From the NCBI RefSeq assembly GCF_052065355.1, contig NZ_JBQHUF010000014.1, positions 35,361-99,360 on the forward strand: a DNA stretch of 64,000 bases, read 5' to 3'. A program made the translations under genes and the position numbers. The notes beneath the pieces are model-generated. The model saw nothing but the letters and a program-made list of their open reading frames with translations. It did no database searches and had not been told where the DNA came from. This document shows, one piece after another, positions 25,337-33,582 of the stretch (within the stretch, counting starts at the first letter, position 1; each line of letters begins with the position of its first letter). Origin of the DNA: Flavonifractor sp052065355. Lineage in GTDB: Bacteria > Bacillota > Clostridia > Oscillospirales > Oscillospiraceae.

Positions 25337-25629
25337 TGGTACTCCTCCTCCCTATCGCCGAAGAGCGCCGCGACCACCGCCGCCGCCTCAGGATCGGCTA
25401 CCTCATAGTAGACCTCGTTCCCGGACCGGGCCGCCCGCACGATCCCCGCCGCCTTCAGCCGCATCAGATGCTGAGAGATGCAGGACTGGGACTGGCCGGT
25501 ATGGCTCTCCATGCAGCCCACATTGCGGCAGCCGTTCACCAGCAGGCCCCGGACGATCTGCAGCCGCAGAGGATGGGAAAGGGCCTTCAGCAGCTCCGCC
25601 TTCCGGGCATAGCAGACTTCCTGTTCCAT
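25318..25629 (-). CDS. ArsR family transcriptional regulator
   Basis: 103-residue winged-helix repressor: LLKALSHPLRLQIVRGLL, recognition helix QSQSCISQHLMRLKAAGIV, wing ARSGNEVYYEV. Cysteines in NGCRNVGCMESH and SCIS, and a C-terminal CTML, could sense thiol state or metal. It is the first gene of the arsR-reductase-thioredoxin operon and probably represses it. Confidence 0.9.
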   Translation of the reverse strand: MEQEVCYARKAELLKALSHPLRLQIVRGLLVNGCRNVGCMESHTGQSQSCISQHLMRLKAAGIVRAARSGNEVYYEVADPEAAAVVAALFGDREEEYQCTMLR

Positions 25630-25662
25630 GTTGGTCTCACCTCATTCGCTGTTTCTAATATT

Positions 25663-25690
25663 ATTATATTCAAACATTCTAATATGTCAA
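25663..25690 (-). promoter_or_regulatory. Promoter of the arsR-trx operon
   Basis: Minus strand TTGACA (25685-25690) and TATAAT (25663-25668) with a 16-base spacer. The spacer and downstream bases are AT-rich with ATATTAGAATGTTTGAATAT-like dyad symmetry, a likely ArsR site. Confidence 0.82.
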
Positions 25691-25737
25691 TGCTTTTAAA
25701 AAAATTTTTTATCCCCCGGCGGAAAGCCCTTCCGCTC

Positions 25738-25766
25738 TTGCATTTTTTCCGTATTAGGGGTAAAAT
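25738..25766 (+). promoter_or_regulatory. Promoter of glnS
   Basis: TTGCAT (25738-25743) and TAAAAT (25761-25766), 17-base spacer, 37 bases upstream of the glnS start. Confidence 0.72.
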
Positions 25767-25802
25767 ATTGGTTCGTATCAAGATATATAAGGAGTGAAAA
25801 GG

Positions 25803-27485
25803 ATGCCAGAAGAACTGAAGCCCACCATGACGCAGAACTTTATCCACGACTTTATTGATGAGGACATCGCCCAGGGTGGTCAGTTCCAAGGCATGACCGT
25901 CCACACCCGGTTCCCGCCGGAGCCCAACGGCTATCTGCACATCGGCCATGCCAAGGCCATTTTTGTGGATTTCGGCACGGCGGAGAAGTACGGCGGCCTG
26001 TGCAATCTGCGTATGGATGACACCAACCCCACCAAGGAAGACGTGGAGTACGTGGAGGCTATCCAGGAGGATATTCACTGGCTGGGCTACGACTGGGGCG
26101 ACCGGTTCTATTTCGCCTCGGATTACTTTGAAAAGATGTACGAGTACGCCGTGGAGCTCATCAAGAAGGGCCTGGCCTATGTGTGTGAGCTGACTCCGGA
26201 GGAGTTCCGGGAGTACCGCGGCGACGTGAATACCCCCGCCCGCTCTCCCTGGCGTGACCGGCCGGTGGAGGAGTCTCTGGACCTGTTCGCCCGGATGCGG
26301 GCGGGCGAGTTCCCCAACGGCAAGTACACCCTGCGGGCCAAGATCGACCTGGCCAGCGGCAACTTCAACATGCGTGACCCGGTCATCTACCGCATCAACC
26401 ACATGCACCATCACCGCCAGGGTGACAAGTGGTGCATCTACCCCATGTACGACTTTGCCCACCCCATTGAGGACGCTCTGGAGGGGATCACCCACTCCCT
26501 GTGCTCCCTGGAGTTTGAGGATCACCGGCCCCTGTACGACTGGGTGATTGCCAACTGCCCCGTTCCCGCCAAGCCCCGGCAGATCGAGTTTGCCCGGCTG
26601 GGCATCAACTACACCGTGATGAGCAAGCGGAAGCTGCGCCAGCTGGTGGAGGAGAACCGGGTGTCCGGCTGGGACGATCCCCGTATGCCCACCCTGTGCG
26701 GCCTGCGCCGCCGTGGCTACACTCCCCGGGCTATCCGCAACTTCTCCGAGCGCAACGGCGTCAGCAAGGCTGCCTCCACCGTGGAGTACGCCTTCCTGGA
26801 GCACTGCCTGCGAGAGGACCTGAACGAGACCGCTCAGCGCCGGATGGCGGTGCTCCGCCCCGTCAAGCTGGTCATCACCAACTATCCCGAGGGGCAGAGT
26901 GAGACCTTCACCGTGGAGAACAACCCCAACCGGCCTGAGGACGGCACCCGTGAGGTCACCTTCTCCCGGGAGCTGTATATCGAGGCGGACGATTTCCTGC
27001 CCGCTCCGGTGCCCAAGTACAAGCGTCTCTATCCCGACGGCCCCGAGTGCCGCCTGAAGGGCGCCTACGTCATCAAGTGCACTGGCTGCGAGACCGACGA
27101 GGCCGGCAATGTGATCCAGATCAACGCCACCTATGATCCCGACAGCCGGGGCGGCGATCCCGCTGACGGCCGGAAGATCAAGGGTGCCACCATCCACTGG
27201 GTGGACGCCGCCACTGCCGTGGACGCGGAGATCCGTCTGTACGACAACCTGTTTACCGACGCCGACCCCGACGCCGGCGACAAGAACTTCCTGGACTGCC
27301 TGAACCCCAACTCCCTGGAGGTGCTCACCGGGGCCAAGGTGGAGGCCGGTCTGGCCGGTGTGGAGGCTCCCGCCTCCTTCCAGTTCCTGCGTCAGGGCTA
27401 CTTCTGCGCGGACAACAAGGATTCCAAGCCGGGCCACCTGGTGTTCAACCGCTCTGTGAGCCTGAAGGATTCTTTCAAATTCTGA
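25803..27485 (+). CDS. glnS: Glutaminyl-tRNA synthetase
   Basis: 560-residue class I synthetase charging tRNA(Gln). Class I motifs: PEPNGYLHIGHAKA (HIGH) near residue 37 and VMSKRKL (KMSKS variant). A C-terminal anticodon-binding beta-barrel follows. The ATG at 25803 has AAGGAG eight bases upstream; the GTG at 25794 overlaps that site. Many Firmicutes instead form Gln-tRNA through GatCAB, so direct charging here is a useful lineage trait. Confidence 0.97.
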   Translation: MPEELKPTMTQNFIHDFIDEDIAQGGQFQGMTVHTRFPPEPNGYLHIGHAKAIFVDFGTAEKYGGLCNLRMDDTNPTKEDVEYVEAIQEDIHWLGYDWGDRFYFASDYFEKMYEYAVELIKKGLAYVCELTPEEFREYRGDVNTPARSPWRDRPVEESLDLFARMRAGEFPNGKYTLRAKIDLASGNFNMRDPVIYRINHMHHHRQGDKWCIYPMYDFAHPIEDALEGITHSLCSLEFEDHRPLYDWVIANCPVPAKPRQIEFARLGINYTVMSKRKLRQLVEENRVSGWDDPRMPTLCGLRRRGYTPRAIRNFSERNGVSKAASTVEYAFLEHCLREDLNETAQRRMAVLRPVKLVITNYPEGQSETFTVENNPNRPEDGTREVTFSRELYIEADDFLPAPVPKYKRLYPDGPECRLKGAYVIKCTGCETDEAGNVIQINATYDPDSRGGDPADGRKIKGATIHWVDAATAVDAEIRLYDNLFTDADPDAGDKNFLDCLNPNSLEVLTGAKVEAGLAGVEAPASFQFLRQGYFCADNKDSKPGHLVFNRSVSLKDSFKF

Positions 27486-27498
27486 GCCTATTCTAATA

Positions 27499-27521
27499 GC
27501 GGGCGGCCCCAGGCCGCCCGC
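27499..27521 (+). terminator. Hairpin between glnS and the aldolase gene
   Basis: The stem GCGGGCGGCC / GGCCGCCCGC with a short loop is followed by TTCACTTTC, a weak T-rich tract. Partial termination is likely. Confidence 0.6.
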
Positions 27522-27547
27522 TTCACTTTCATTGGGAGGTTATGACC

Positions 27548-28579
27548 ATGAAACGGTATCTGTTCCGCAATGACTACTCCTTCGGCGCCCATCCCAAGGT
27601 GATGGACGCGGTGTGCGCCGTCAATCTGGAGGGCAACTGGGGCTATGGCGACGACGGCTATACCGCCCGGGCCAAGGACCGCATCCGTGAGGTGTGCGGC
27701 TGCCCCGACGCCATGGTGGAATTCCTCATCGGCGGCACCCAGACCAATGTGGTGGCCTGCTCTTTCCTGCTCAAGCCCTGGGAGGCGGCCATCTGCCCTG
27801 ACTCCGGGCACCTGAACGGCCACGAGGTGGGCGCTTTTGAGGCTACCGGCCACAAGATCCTCACTGTGCCCGCCAATCCCGACGGCAAGATTACCCCTGA
27901 CATGCTGCCTCCCCTGCTGGAGCTCCATCAGGATCCCCACCTGACCAAGCCCGGCCTGGTGTACATCTCCAACTCCACCGAGAACGGCGCGGTATACACC
28001 AAGGCGGAGCTCACCGCCCTGTCTGAGTTCTGCCACGCCAACGGCCTGCTGCTCTTCGTGGACGGCGCCCGGCTGGGTGCCGCCCTCACCTCCGACGCCA
28101 ACGACCTGACTCTGCCGGAGTTCGCCCATCTGGTGGACGCCTTCTACATCGGCGGCACCAAGAACGGCGCCATGTTCGGCGAGGCTCTGGTCATCACCCG
28201 CCCGGAGCTGACCGACGGCTTCTTCCGCATGAAGAAGCGGATGGGGGCTGTGATGGAGAAGGGCTGGATCCAGGGCGTCACCTTCCTCACCCTGTTTGAG
28301 GACGACCTGTACTTCAAGATGGCCCGCCAGGGCAACGAGATGGCTGCCCGCCTCCAGGACGGGCTGAAGGCCAAGGGCTGGACGCTGTGGGTGGAGTCCC
28401 CCACCAATCAGGTGTTCGCCGTCATCCCCAACGAGATCAAGGCCCAGGTGGACGAGGTGTGCGACTGCGAGGTGTGGTGCCCCTACGACGCCACCCACAC
28501 CGTCATCCGTTTCGTCACCTGCTTCCACACCAGCCAGGAGGATGTGGACGGCCTGCTTGCCGCCCTGCCCAACCTGTAA
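27548..28579 (+). CDS. Low-specificity threonine aldolase (beta-eliminating lyase family)
   Basis: 343-residue PLP-dependent fold type I enzyme that cleaves threonine or allo-threonine to glycine and acetaldehyde. Seen: FLIGGTQTN, the LFVDGARLGAAL Asp-containing cofactor motif, and the PLP Lys in FYIGGTKNGAMFGE. The ATG at 27548 fits the GGGAGG site better than that at 27542. It stands alone between glnS and a terminator. Confidence 0.92.
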   Translation: MKRYLFRNDYSFGAHPKVMDAVCAVNLEGNWGYGDDGYTARAKDRIREVCGCPDAMVEFLIGGTQTNVVACSFLLKPWEAAICPDSGHLNGHEVGAFEATGHKILTVPANPDGKITPDMLPPLLELHQDPHLTKPGLVYISNSTENGAVYTKAELTALSEFCHANGLLLFVDGARLGAALTSDANDLTLPEFAHLVDAFYIGGTKNGAMFGEALVITRPELTDGFFRMKKRMGAVMEKGWIQGVTFLTLFEDDLYFKMARQGNEMAARLQDGLKAKGWTLWVESPTNQVFAVIPNEIKAQVDEVCDCEVWCPYDATHTVIRFVTCFHTSQEDVDGLLAALPNL

Positions 28580-28585
28580 AACAGC

Positions 28586-28623
28586 AAAAAAGTCCCCGGA
28601 GCGTTTGCTCCGGGGACTTTTTT
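28586..28623. terminator. Bidirectional rho-independent terminator
   Basis: The stem AGTCCCCGGAGC with its complement, loop GTTT, and six A/six T flanks. It lies between the converging aldolase gene and a membrane-protein gene. Confidence 0.94.
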
Positions 28624-28631
28624 CGTTTCAA

Positions 28632-29405
28632 TCACATGAGCCGGACGGTGTGATACACCGCCAGGATCAGCAGCCAGGCCACCAGCACACCGTACAGAAC
28701 GGTGAGGCCACCCAGCACCACGGCGGCAATAGCCGCCACTGCCACCACGCCGCAGGTCACATACAGCAGCGCGTAGTTGGCATTCTTGGGCAGGATCCGG
28801 GTCAGCTTACCCTTTACAGACAGCTTGCCTTCGTTCTTCTGAAGCATGCGGAAGACCACCAGTGCAGCCACCACGATCACGGCCAGCGCCACCGCGTAGC
28901 CATAGCCGATGACAGACGCGCCCTTGATCCGGGGCAGCAGCTTGATGCCCAGCAGGCCCAGGGCACTGAGCAGAGCGGAGAAGAAAAACTCCCGCTGATA
29001 GAGGTAGTAGATCAGGGCCAGCACCGCCACCGCGGGGACCGCCAGATAGAGGAACTTGACACCGCTGTTGTCAAAGATCCGGATCACTACTGCGCACACC
29101 GCCAGGACCAGGAACACCAGGGCCAGCCCACCGGCCAGCCGAACCAGATGACCGGCCTTCCGGGCCGCCAGCCACAGGGCCAGCATCACTACAAAACAGA
29201 TCGGCAGCACGATGGCCAGAACCTGGAACACGCCCCGCAGAGAATAGGCCAGCTCGATCTGATCCACCGTATAGTTGACATACACCTTATTGAGGAGCAG
29301 CAGCAGCATCTCCAGGATAACAGATCCTACGATCCACCAGAGGACCTTGTTGAGGATCTCGTCCTCCTGCTTGGCACGCTGCGCCTGCTGTTCTTTTCTA
29401 TTCAT
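28632..29405 (-). CDS. Hypothetical multi-pass membrane protein
   Basis: 257 residues. A charged N terminus (NRKEQQAQRAKQEDE) precedes about seven hydrophobic segments ending in LYGVLVAWLLILAVYHTVRLM. ATG at 29405 follows AGGAG; the long frame extending to 30113 is antisense to apbE and not real. No family recognised. Confidence 0.75.
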   Translation of the reverse strand: MNRKEQQAQRAKQEDEILNKVLWWIVGSVILEMLLLLLNKVYVNYTVDQIELAYSLRGVFQVLAIVLPICFVVMLALWLAARKAGHLVRLAGGLALVFLVLAVCAVVIRIFDNSGVKFLYLAVPAVAVLALIYYLYQREFFFSALLSALGLLGIKLLPRIKGASVIGYGYAVALAVIVVAALVVFRMLQKNEGKLSVKGKLTRILPKNANYALLYVTCGVVAVAAIAAVVLGGLTVLYGVLVAWLLILAVYHTVRLM

Positions 29406-29601
29406 GCATCCATCTCCTGTGCGCGGCATCCACTGCCAGTTTCCTGGGATATCGACGCCTTTGAAATCATCAATCTCGTATAGTTTACCAGAATTCGCGC
29501 CATATTGCAAGTCAAGAATCCCCGCCCTCTTTTCCGGGAGAAGAAAATGTGGTAAAATGTCGTTTGACCATCCGCATTCTTTCATACAATAGGAGTATGC
29601 C

Positions 29602-30630
29602 ATGAAACGTGTGATCTCTTTCTTCCTGATCCCGATTTTTTTCCTGCTCGCTGGCTGCGGCGCGTCCCAGGCCCAGGAGCAGTTCTTCACCATGGACACC
29701 GTCATGTCCATCACCGTGTACGGGAAAGGGGCTGAACAAGCGGCCTCCGCCGCCCGGCAGGAGGTGGAGAGCCTCAACGACCTGCTCTCCCGCACCGATC
29801 CGGACAGTCTGATCTCCCAGCTCAACGCCCACGCCGGGGACGGCACGGCAGTGGAGATGGACCAGGACACCCTGGAGCTGCTCTCCTTCGCCAAGTCGGT
29901 ATCCCAGCTGCTGCCCGGCTGCTTTGACATCACCATCGCCCCGGTGATGGACGCCTGGGGCTTTACCGGGGAGGACCGCCATGTGCCCGACGACGACACG
30001 CTGGCGGCCGCTATGGCTCTGGTGGACAGCGATAAGCTGCTGGTGGACGAGGACGCAGGCACCGCCCGGCTGGAGGAGGCCGGGATGGCTGTGGACCTGG
30101 GCGCCATCGCCAAGGGCTACGCAGCCTCCCGGGCGGAAGCCGTGCTGCGGGAGGCGGGGGTGAGCTCCGCCCTGCTGGACCTGGGCCGCAACATCACGGT
30201 CATTGGACCCAAGACTGACGGGACCGCCTGGCGGGTAGGTGTGGCCGATCCGGATGACGACAGCCAGTACCTGTGCGTTCTCTCCCTGGAGGACGTCACC
30301 CTTTCCACCTCCGGCGGCTATGAGCGGTGGTTTGAGGAAAACGGCGTGCGCTACCACCACATCATCGACCCCAAGACCGGCTATCCCGCTGACTCCGGTC
30401 TGAAGTCCGTCACGGTGGTGTCCCAAAACCATCTGCTGGCAGACGCCCTGTCCACCACCCTGTTCGTGGCAGGCGAGGAGGATGCCCTGGACTTCTGGAG
30501 AAGCCGGGATGATTTTGAGCTGGTGCTGTGCACCAACGACGGACGTGTCATCATAACCGAGGGTCTGGAGAACGGATCTGAGTTTACGGGAGAGGAGCTG
30601 GGCTATGTCTGCGAGATCGCCCGCCGCTGA
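29602..30630 (+). CDS. apbE: FAD:protein FMN transferase (ApbE)
   Basis: 342-residue lipoprotein that attaches FMN covalently to Thr in flavoproteins such as RnfD/RnfG and NqrB/C. Signal peptide with lipobox LLAGCGAS (Cys near 19); FFTMDTVMSITVYG, the DLGAIAKGYAAS core, and HHIIDPKTGYPA with the GLKSVTVVS strand. It clusters with NusG-II and Gx proteins. Likely targets in this window are RnfD and RnfG, both of which carry the TGAT flavinylation motif. Confidence 0.95.
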   Translation: MKRVISFFLIPIFFLLAGCGASQAQEQFFTMDTVMSITVYGKGAEQAASAARQEVESLNDLLSRTDPDSLISQLNAHAGDGTAVEMDQDTLELLSFAKSVSQLLPGCFDITIAPVMDAWGFTGEDRHVPDDDTLAAAMALVDSDKLLVDEDAGTARLEEAGMAVDLGAIAKGYAASRAEAVLREAGVSSALLDLGRNITVIGPKTDGTAWRVGVADPDDDSQYLCVLSLEDVTLSTSGGYERWFEENGVRYHHIIDPKTGYPADSGLKSVTVVSQNHLLADALSTTLFVAGEEDALDFWRSRDDFELVLCTNDGRVIITEGLENGSEFTGEELGYVCEIARR

Positions 30631-31012
30631 CCGGCAGCGCCCCACACCGTGGGACCTGCTGGTGGTGGTCCTTGTGGTCGCTGCCGCCGTGGCGCTGCTT
30701 TTTGCGCTCCGGCAGGAAAGCGGAAACTTTTTGTCGGCTACCGTCGTCTTAGATGGTGAGACCATCGCACAGTACGACCTAAGTGCTCTGACCGAACCGG
30801 TCACCCTGGAGGTGGACGGCGCCTCCTATCCCCTGACCATCCAGGCTGAGCCGGGCCGCATCTGCATTTTGGAGAGCAGCTGCCCCGGCCAGGACTGCGT
30901 CCACACCGGCTGGGCCGACCGGGCGGGACAGCAGATCATCTGCCTGCCCAACCGCCTGGTGATCTCTCTGGAGGGAACTTCATCCGGAGATATTGACGCT
31001 GTCACAGGCTGA
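30605..31012 (+). CDS. NusG domain II-containing membrane-anchored protein
   Basis: 135 residues with one N-terminal membrane segment (about 19-37) and an extracytoplasmic NusG-II-like beta domain: ATVVLDGETIAQYDL, ILESSCPGQDCVHTGW with paired cysteines, and QQIICLPNRLVISL. The gene overlaps apbE by 26 bases and precedes the Gx gene, a common Firmicute arrangement near redox or quinone-related loci. Molecular role unknown. Confidence 0.9.
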   Translation: MSARSPAADRQRPTPWDLLVVVLVVAAAVALLFALRQESGNFLSATVVLDGETIAQYDLSALTEPVTLEVDGASYPLTIQAEPGRICILESSCPGQDCVHTGWADRAGQQIICLPNRLVISLEGTSSGDIDAVTG

Positions 31013-31063
31013 AAGTTCCCCTGTCCGGAGAAGATTTTTCCAATCAATCGGAGGTGACGCCTC

Positions 31064-31579
31064 TTGTCCACATCCCTGCGGCGGCTGACCCGCTGCGCGG
31101 TCCTTACCGCTCTGGCCCTGGCCCTCTCGGTGGCGGAGGGGCTGGTGCCCCTGACCATCCTGTTCCCTCTGCCCGGCCTGCGGCTGGGTTTGGCCAATCT
31201 GGTGACGGTGTACGCCCTGTGCCGCCTGTCCGGCCGGGAAGCACTGCTGATCCTGGTAGCACGGTGCCTGCTGGGCTCCCTGCTGGGCGGAAATCTGATG
31301 GCCCTGGCCTTCTCCCTCACCGGCGGACTGCTGGCTCTGGCCGTCATGGCCCTGCTGCTGCGGCTGAGCTGCCTGTCCCTGTTCGGCGTATCCATCGCCG
31401 GAGCCGCCGCCCACAACACCGGTCAGATCCTGGCCGCCATGGTGGTGCTGGGCGGAAAGGCACCCCTGGTCTATCTGCCGCCCCTGCTCTTCTGCTCCCT
31501 GGTCACGGGAGCGGTCACCGGCGGAGTGTCCATTTTGCTGGTCCATCGGGTGCCCGCTTTGGGTGACATAAAATCTTAA
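31064..31579 (+). CDS. Gx transporter family protein (HepS component I-like)
   Basis: 171-residue integral membrane protein with about five segments; LPGLRLGLANLVTVYAL and AGAAAHNTGQIL are typical of the Gx/heptaprenyl diphosphate synthase component I family. A TTG at 31064 is used because GGAGGTG is seven bases upstream and no ATG is nearby. Third member of the apbE/NusG-II/Gx cluster. Confidence 0.88.
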   Translation: MSTSLRRLTRCAVLTALALALSVAEGLVPLTILFPLPGLRLGLANLVTVYALCRLSGREALLILVARCLLGSLLGGNLMALAFSLTGGLLALAVMALLLRLSCLSLFGVSIAGAAAHNTGQILAAMVVLGGKAPLVYLPPLLFCSLVTGAVTGGVSILLVHRVPALGDIKS

Positions 31580-31666
31580 GGATTTGTCACCGATTTGTAG
31601 TTGCTTTTCCTGTGCTGTGTCGTAAGATGGTTTCCAGATAGAAAATATGCAGGAGGTTCGATCCCA

Positions 31667-32926
31667 ATGAACGGTTTGATGAAGCGCGCCGCCGCGCTGG
31701 GGCTGGCGGCTGTTTTAATGCTTCCCCTGGCGGCCTGCGGCGGCGGCAAGGATACCGAGGATCCCAAGAACAGCCCTGTGGCAGAGGCCACACCCACTCC
31801 GGAACCCACCCCTACCCCCGACCCCTATGACGCGGTGCGCAATTACTGGAGCGAGGATCAGCTCACCCAGGCCTGGGGTCCCGATCAGGTGGTAGAGCAC
31901 CTGTTCTTCCACCCCGTTATCGCCTATCCCGAGTACACCTTCTCCGACGCCATCTCCGCCGACCGGCAGAAGGGCCTGGACGACTGGATGGTCACCGCCG
32001 ACGAGTTCAAGAAGATCATCCAGAGCGTCTATGACAAGGGCTACATCCTGGTGAACATGGGCGACGTGTGGAGCGAGGTCACCGACGAGAACGGCGTCAC
32101 CCGCATGCAGCGCAACACCCTGATGCTGCCCGAGGGCAAGAAGCCGCTGATCATCTCCTTTGACGATGTGAACTATTACGAGTATATGCTGGAGGAGGGC
32201 TTTACCTCCAAGCTGGTGCTGGGGGACGACGGCCAGATCTGGGCGGAGACCAAGGACCCCTTTACCGGGGAGGTCTCCCTCACCCGGGATCTGGACGCCA
32301 CGCCCATCCTGGACGATTTCGTGCTGGAGCACCCCGACTTCTCCCTCAACGGCGCCAAGGCCATCTACTCCCTCACCGGGTATGAGGGCATCTTCGGCTA
32401 CCGCACTCAGAACGACATCGACATCGCTGCCGACGACCCCGCCCGCCCTGCCTTTGACGCCAAGCGCCAGGCGGAGATTGAGGCGGTGAAGCCCATCATT
32501 GAGCGGCTGAAGGAGACCGGCTGGACCTTCGGCTCCCACACCTGGGGCCACATCCGGTTGGACAGCCGTCCCATTGAGTCGGTCCAGCGGGACACCCTCC
32601 GCTGGGCGGAGGAGGTTGGCAGCCTGGTTGGGCCCACCAATATCCTGTTCTACCCCCACGGCGGCCGCCCCGACGGCGACGACTGGCACAAGACCGGCCC
32701 GGTCTTTGAGTATCTCCAGAGCCAGGGCTTCCGCATCTTCGCCAGCGTGGGCATCAACTCCTTCTCCTATATCAAGGACGACATCTCCGCTGTCATCTGC
32801 GACCGGCTCCACCCCGACGGAACCACCCTGCGCAACGGCAAGGCTCTGAAGTGGTACGAGCAGTTCTACGACGCCCGGGAGATCATCGACCTGGATGTGC
32901 GGCCCGATCTGGGCACCACCTGGTAA
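31667..32926 (+). CDS. Polysaccharide deacetylase family lipoprotein
   Basis: 419 residues. A signal peptide with lipobox LPLAACGG (Cys near 24) is followed by a Pro/Thr linker (TPTPEPTPTPDP). The NodB-like domain has LIISFDDV (metal Asp pair), GSHTWGHI (metal His pair) and a LFYPHGG motif. A large insertion of about 130 residues separates the first two motifs. ATG at 31667 follows AGGAGG. Predicted to act on cell-wall or external glycans; substrate unknown. Confidence 0.85.
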   Translation: MNGLMKRAAALGLAAVLMLPLAACGGGKDTEDPKNSPVAEATPTPEPTPTPDPYDAVRNYWSEDQLTQAWGPDQVVEHLFFHPVIAYPEYTFSDAISADRQKGLDDWMVTADEFKKIIQSVYDKGYILVNMGDVWSEVTDENGVTRMQRNTLMLPEGKKPLIISFDDVNYYEYMLEEGFTSKLVLGDDGQIWAETKDPFTGEVSLTRDLDATPILDDFVLEHPDFSLNGAKAIYSLTGYEGIFGYRTQNDIDIAADDPARPAFDAKRQAEIEAVKPIIERLKETGWTFGSHTWGHIRLDSRPIESVQRDTLRWAEEVGSLVGPTNILFYPHGGRPDGDDWHKTGPVFEYLQSQGFRIFASVGINSFSYIKDDISAVICDRLHPDGTTLRNGKALKWYEQFYDAREIIDLDVRPDLGTTW

Positions 32927-32984
32927 CAGCATCGTTGCAGAAAAAAACACCCTGTGGTACAATAACCGCAGAACAAACAGCTTT

Positions 32985-33121
32985 GCTGTTTGAGGCCACC
33001 CTTCGGGTGGCCTGGCGCGGCTTCGTTCGCCGCGCGCTGCGCTTGTTGCACCATAACCCAAAACCGGCTGTGCCGGTTTTCCCGCCGCTTCGCGGCGGGC
33101 AGGCCAAAATGGCCTACAGCT
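32985..33121. repeat. Hairpin-rich intergenic repeat block
   Basis: A run of short perfect palindromes: GGCCACCC/GGGTGGCC, CGCGGC/GCCGCG, AAAACCGGC/GCCGGTTTT, CCCGCCGC/GCGGCGGG and GGCC-AAAAT-GGCC, several closed by TTCG-like loops. No coding frame looks real. Its architecture resembles the block at 55211-55353 downstream of ilvN. Confidence 0.7.
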
Positions 33122-33127
33122 ATGGTA

Positions 33128-33166
33128 CAATGGGTATCCAAACCCATTGTACCACTTTTTTATAGA
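33128..33166 (+). terminator. Terminator hairpin just upstream of cdd
   Basis: Stem GTACAATGGGT / ACCCATTGTAC with a five-base loop, followed by CACTTTTTT. The T-run ends a few bases before the cdd ribosome site, so it either ends the deacetylase transcript or attenuates cdd. Confidence 0.8.
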
Positions 33167-33180
33167 AGGAGGCGGCCGAT

Positions 33181-33582
33181 ATGACCGATCAAGAACTGGT
33201 AGAGCTGGCCTTTACCATGCTGGAACGCTCCTATGTCCCCTATTCCCACTTCCCCGTGGGCGCCGCCCTGGAGTGCGCCGACGGCACAGTATTCACCGGC
33301 TGCAACGTGGAAAACGCCGCCTACGGCTCCACCATCTGCGCCGAGCGCACCGCTCTGGTGAAGGCGGTAAGCGAGGGTCACCGGGATGATTTCACCCGCA
33401 TCGCCGTGGTGGGCAACTCCGCCGGACCCTGCTGGCCCTGCGGCGCCTGCCGTCAGATGCTGTACGAGTTCGCCCCTAACCTCACCGTGCTGGTGGCTCA
33501 GAGTGACCACAGCTTCGTCAAGCTGCCCCTGAAGGATCTGCTCCCCCACGGCTTCGGTCCCAAGGATCTGGATCAGGCATGA
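33181..33582 (+). CDS. cdd: Cytidine deaminase
   Basis: 133-residue homotetrameric-type zinc enzyme converting cytidine/deoxycytidine to uridine forms. Seen: YSHFPVGAAL, GCNVENAAYG, the TICAER catalytic motif with zinc Cys and Glu, and CWPCGACRQ with the other zinc cysteines. AAGGAGG precedes the ATG. It overlaps the next gene by four bases. Confidence 0.97.
   Translation: MTDQELVELAFTMLERSYVPYSHFPVGAALECADGTVFTGCNVENAAYGSTICAERTALVKAVSEGHRDDFTRIAVVGNSAGPCWPCGACRQMLYEFAPNLTVLVAQSDHSFVKLPLKDLLPHGFGPKDLDQA

Noticed and set aside
28632..30113. A 493-codon minus-strand frame
   Set aside because: Only the part below 29405 looks like a protein (membrane segments, ribosome site). The rest is antisense to apbE.
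32985..33121. Tandem palindromes considered as a CRISPR array
   Set aside because: The dyads differ from one another and there are no regular spacers or cas genes.
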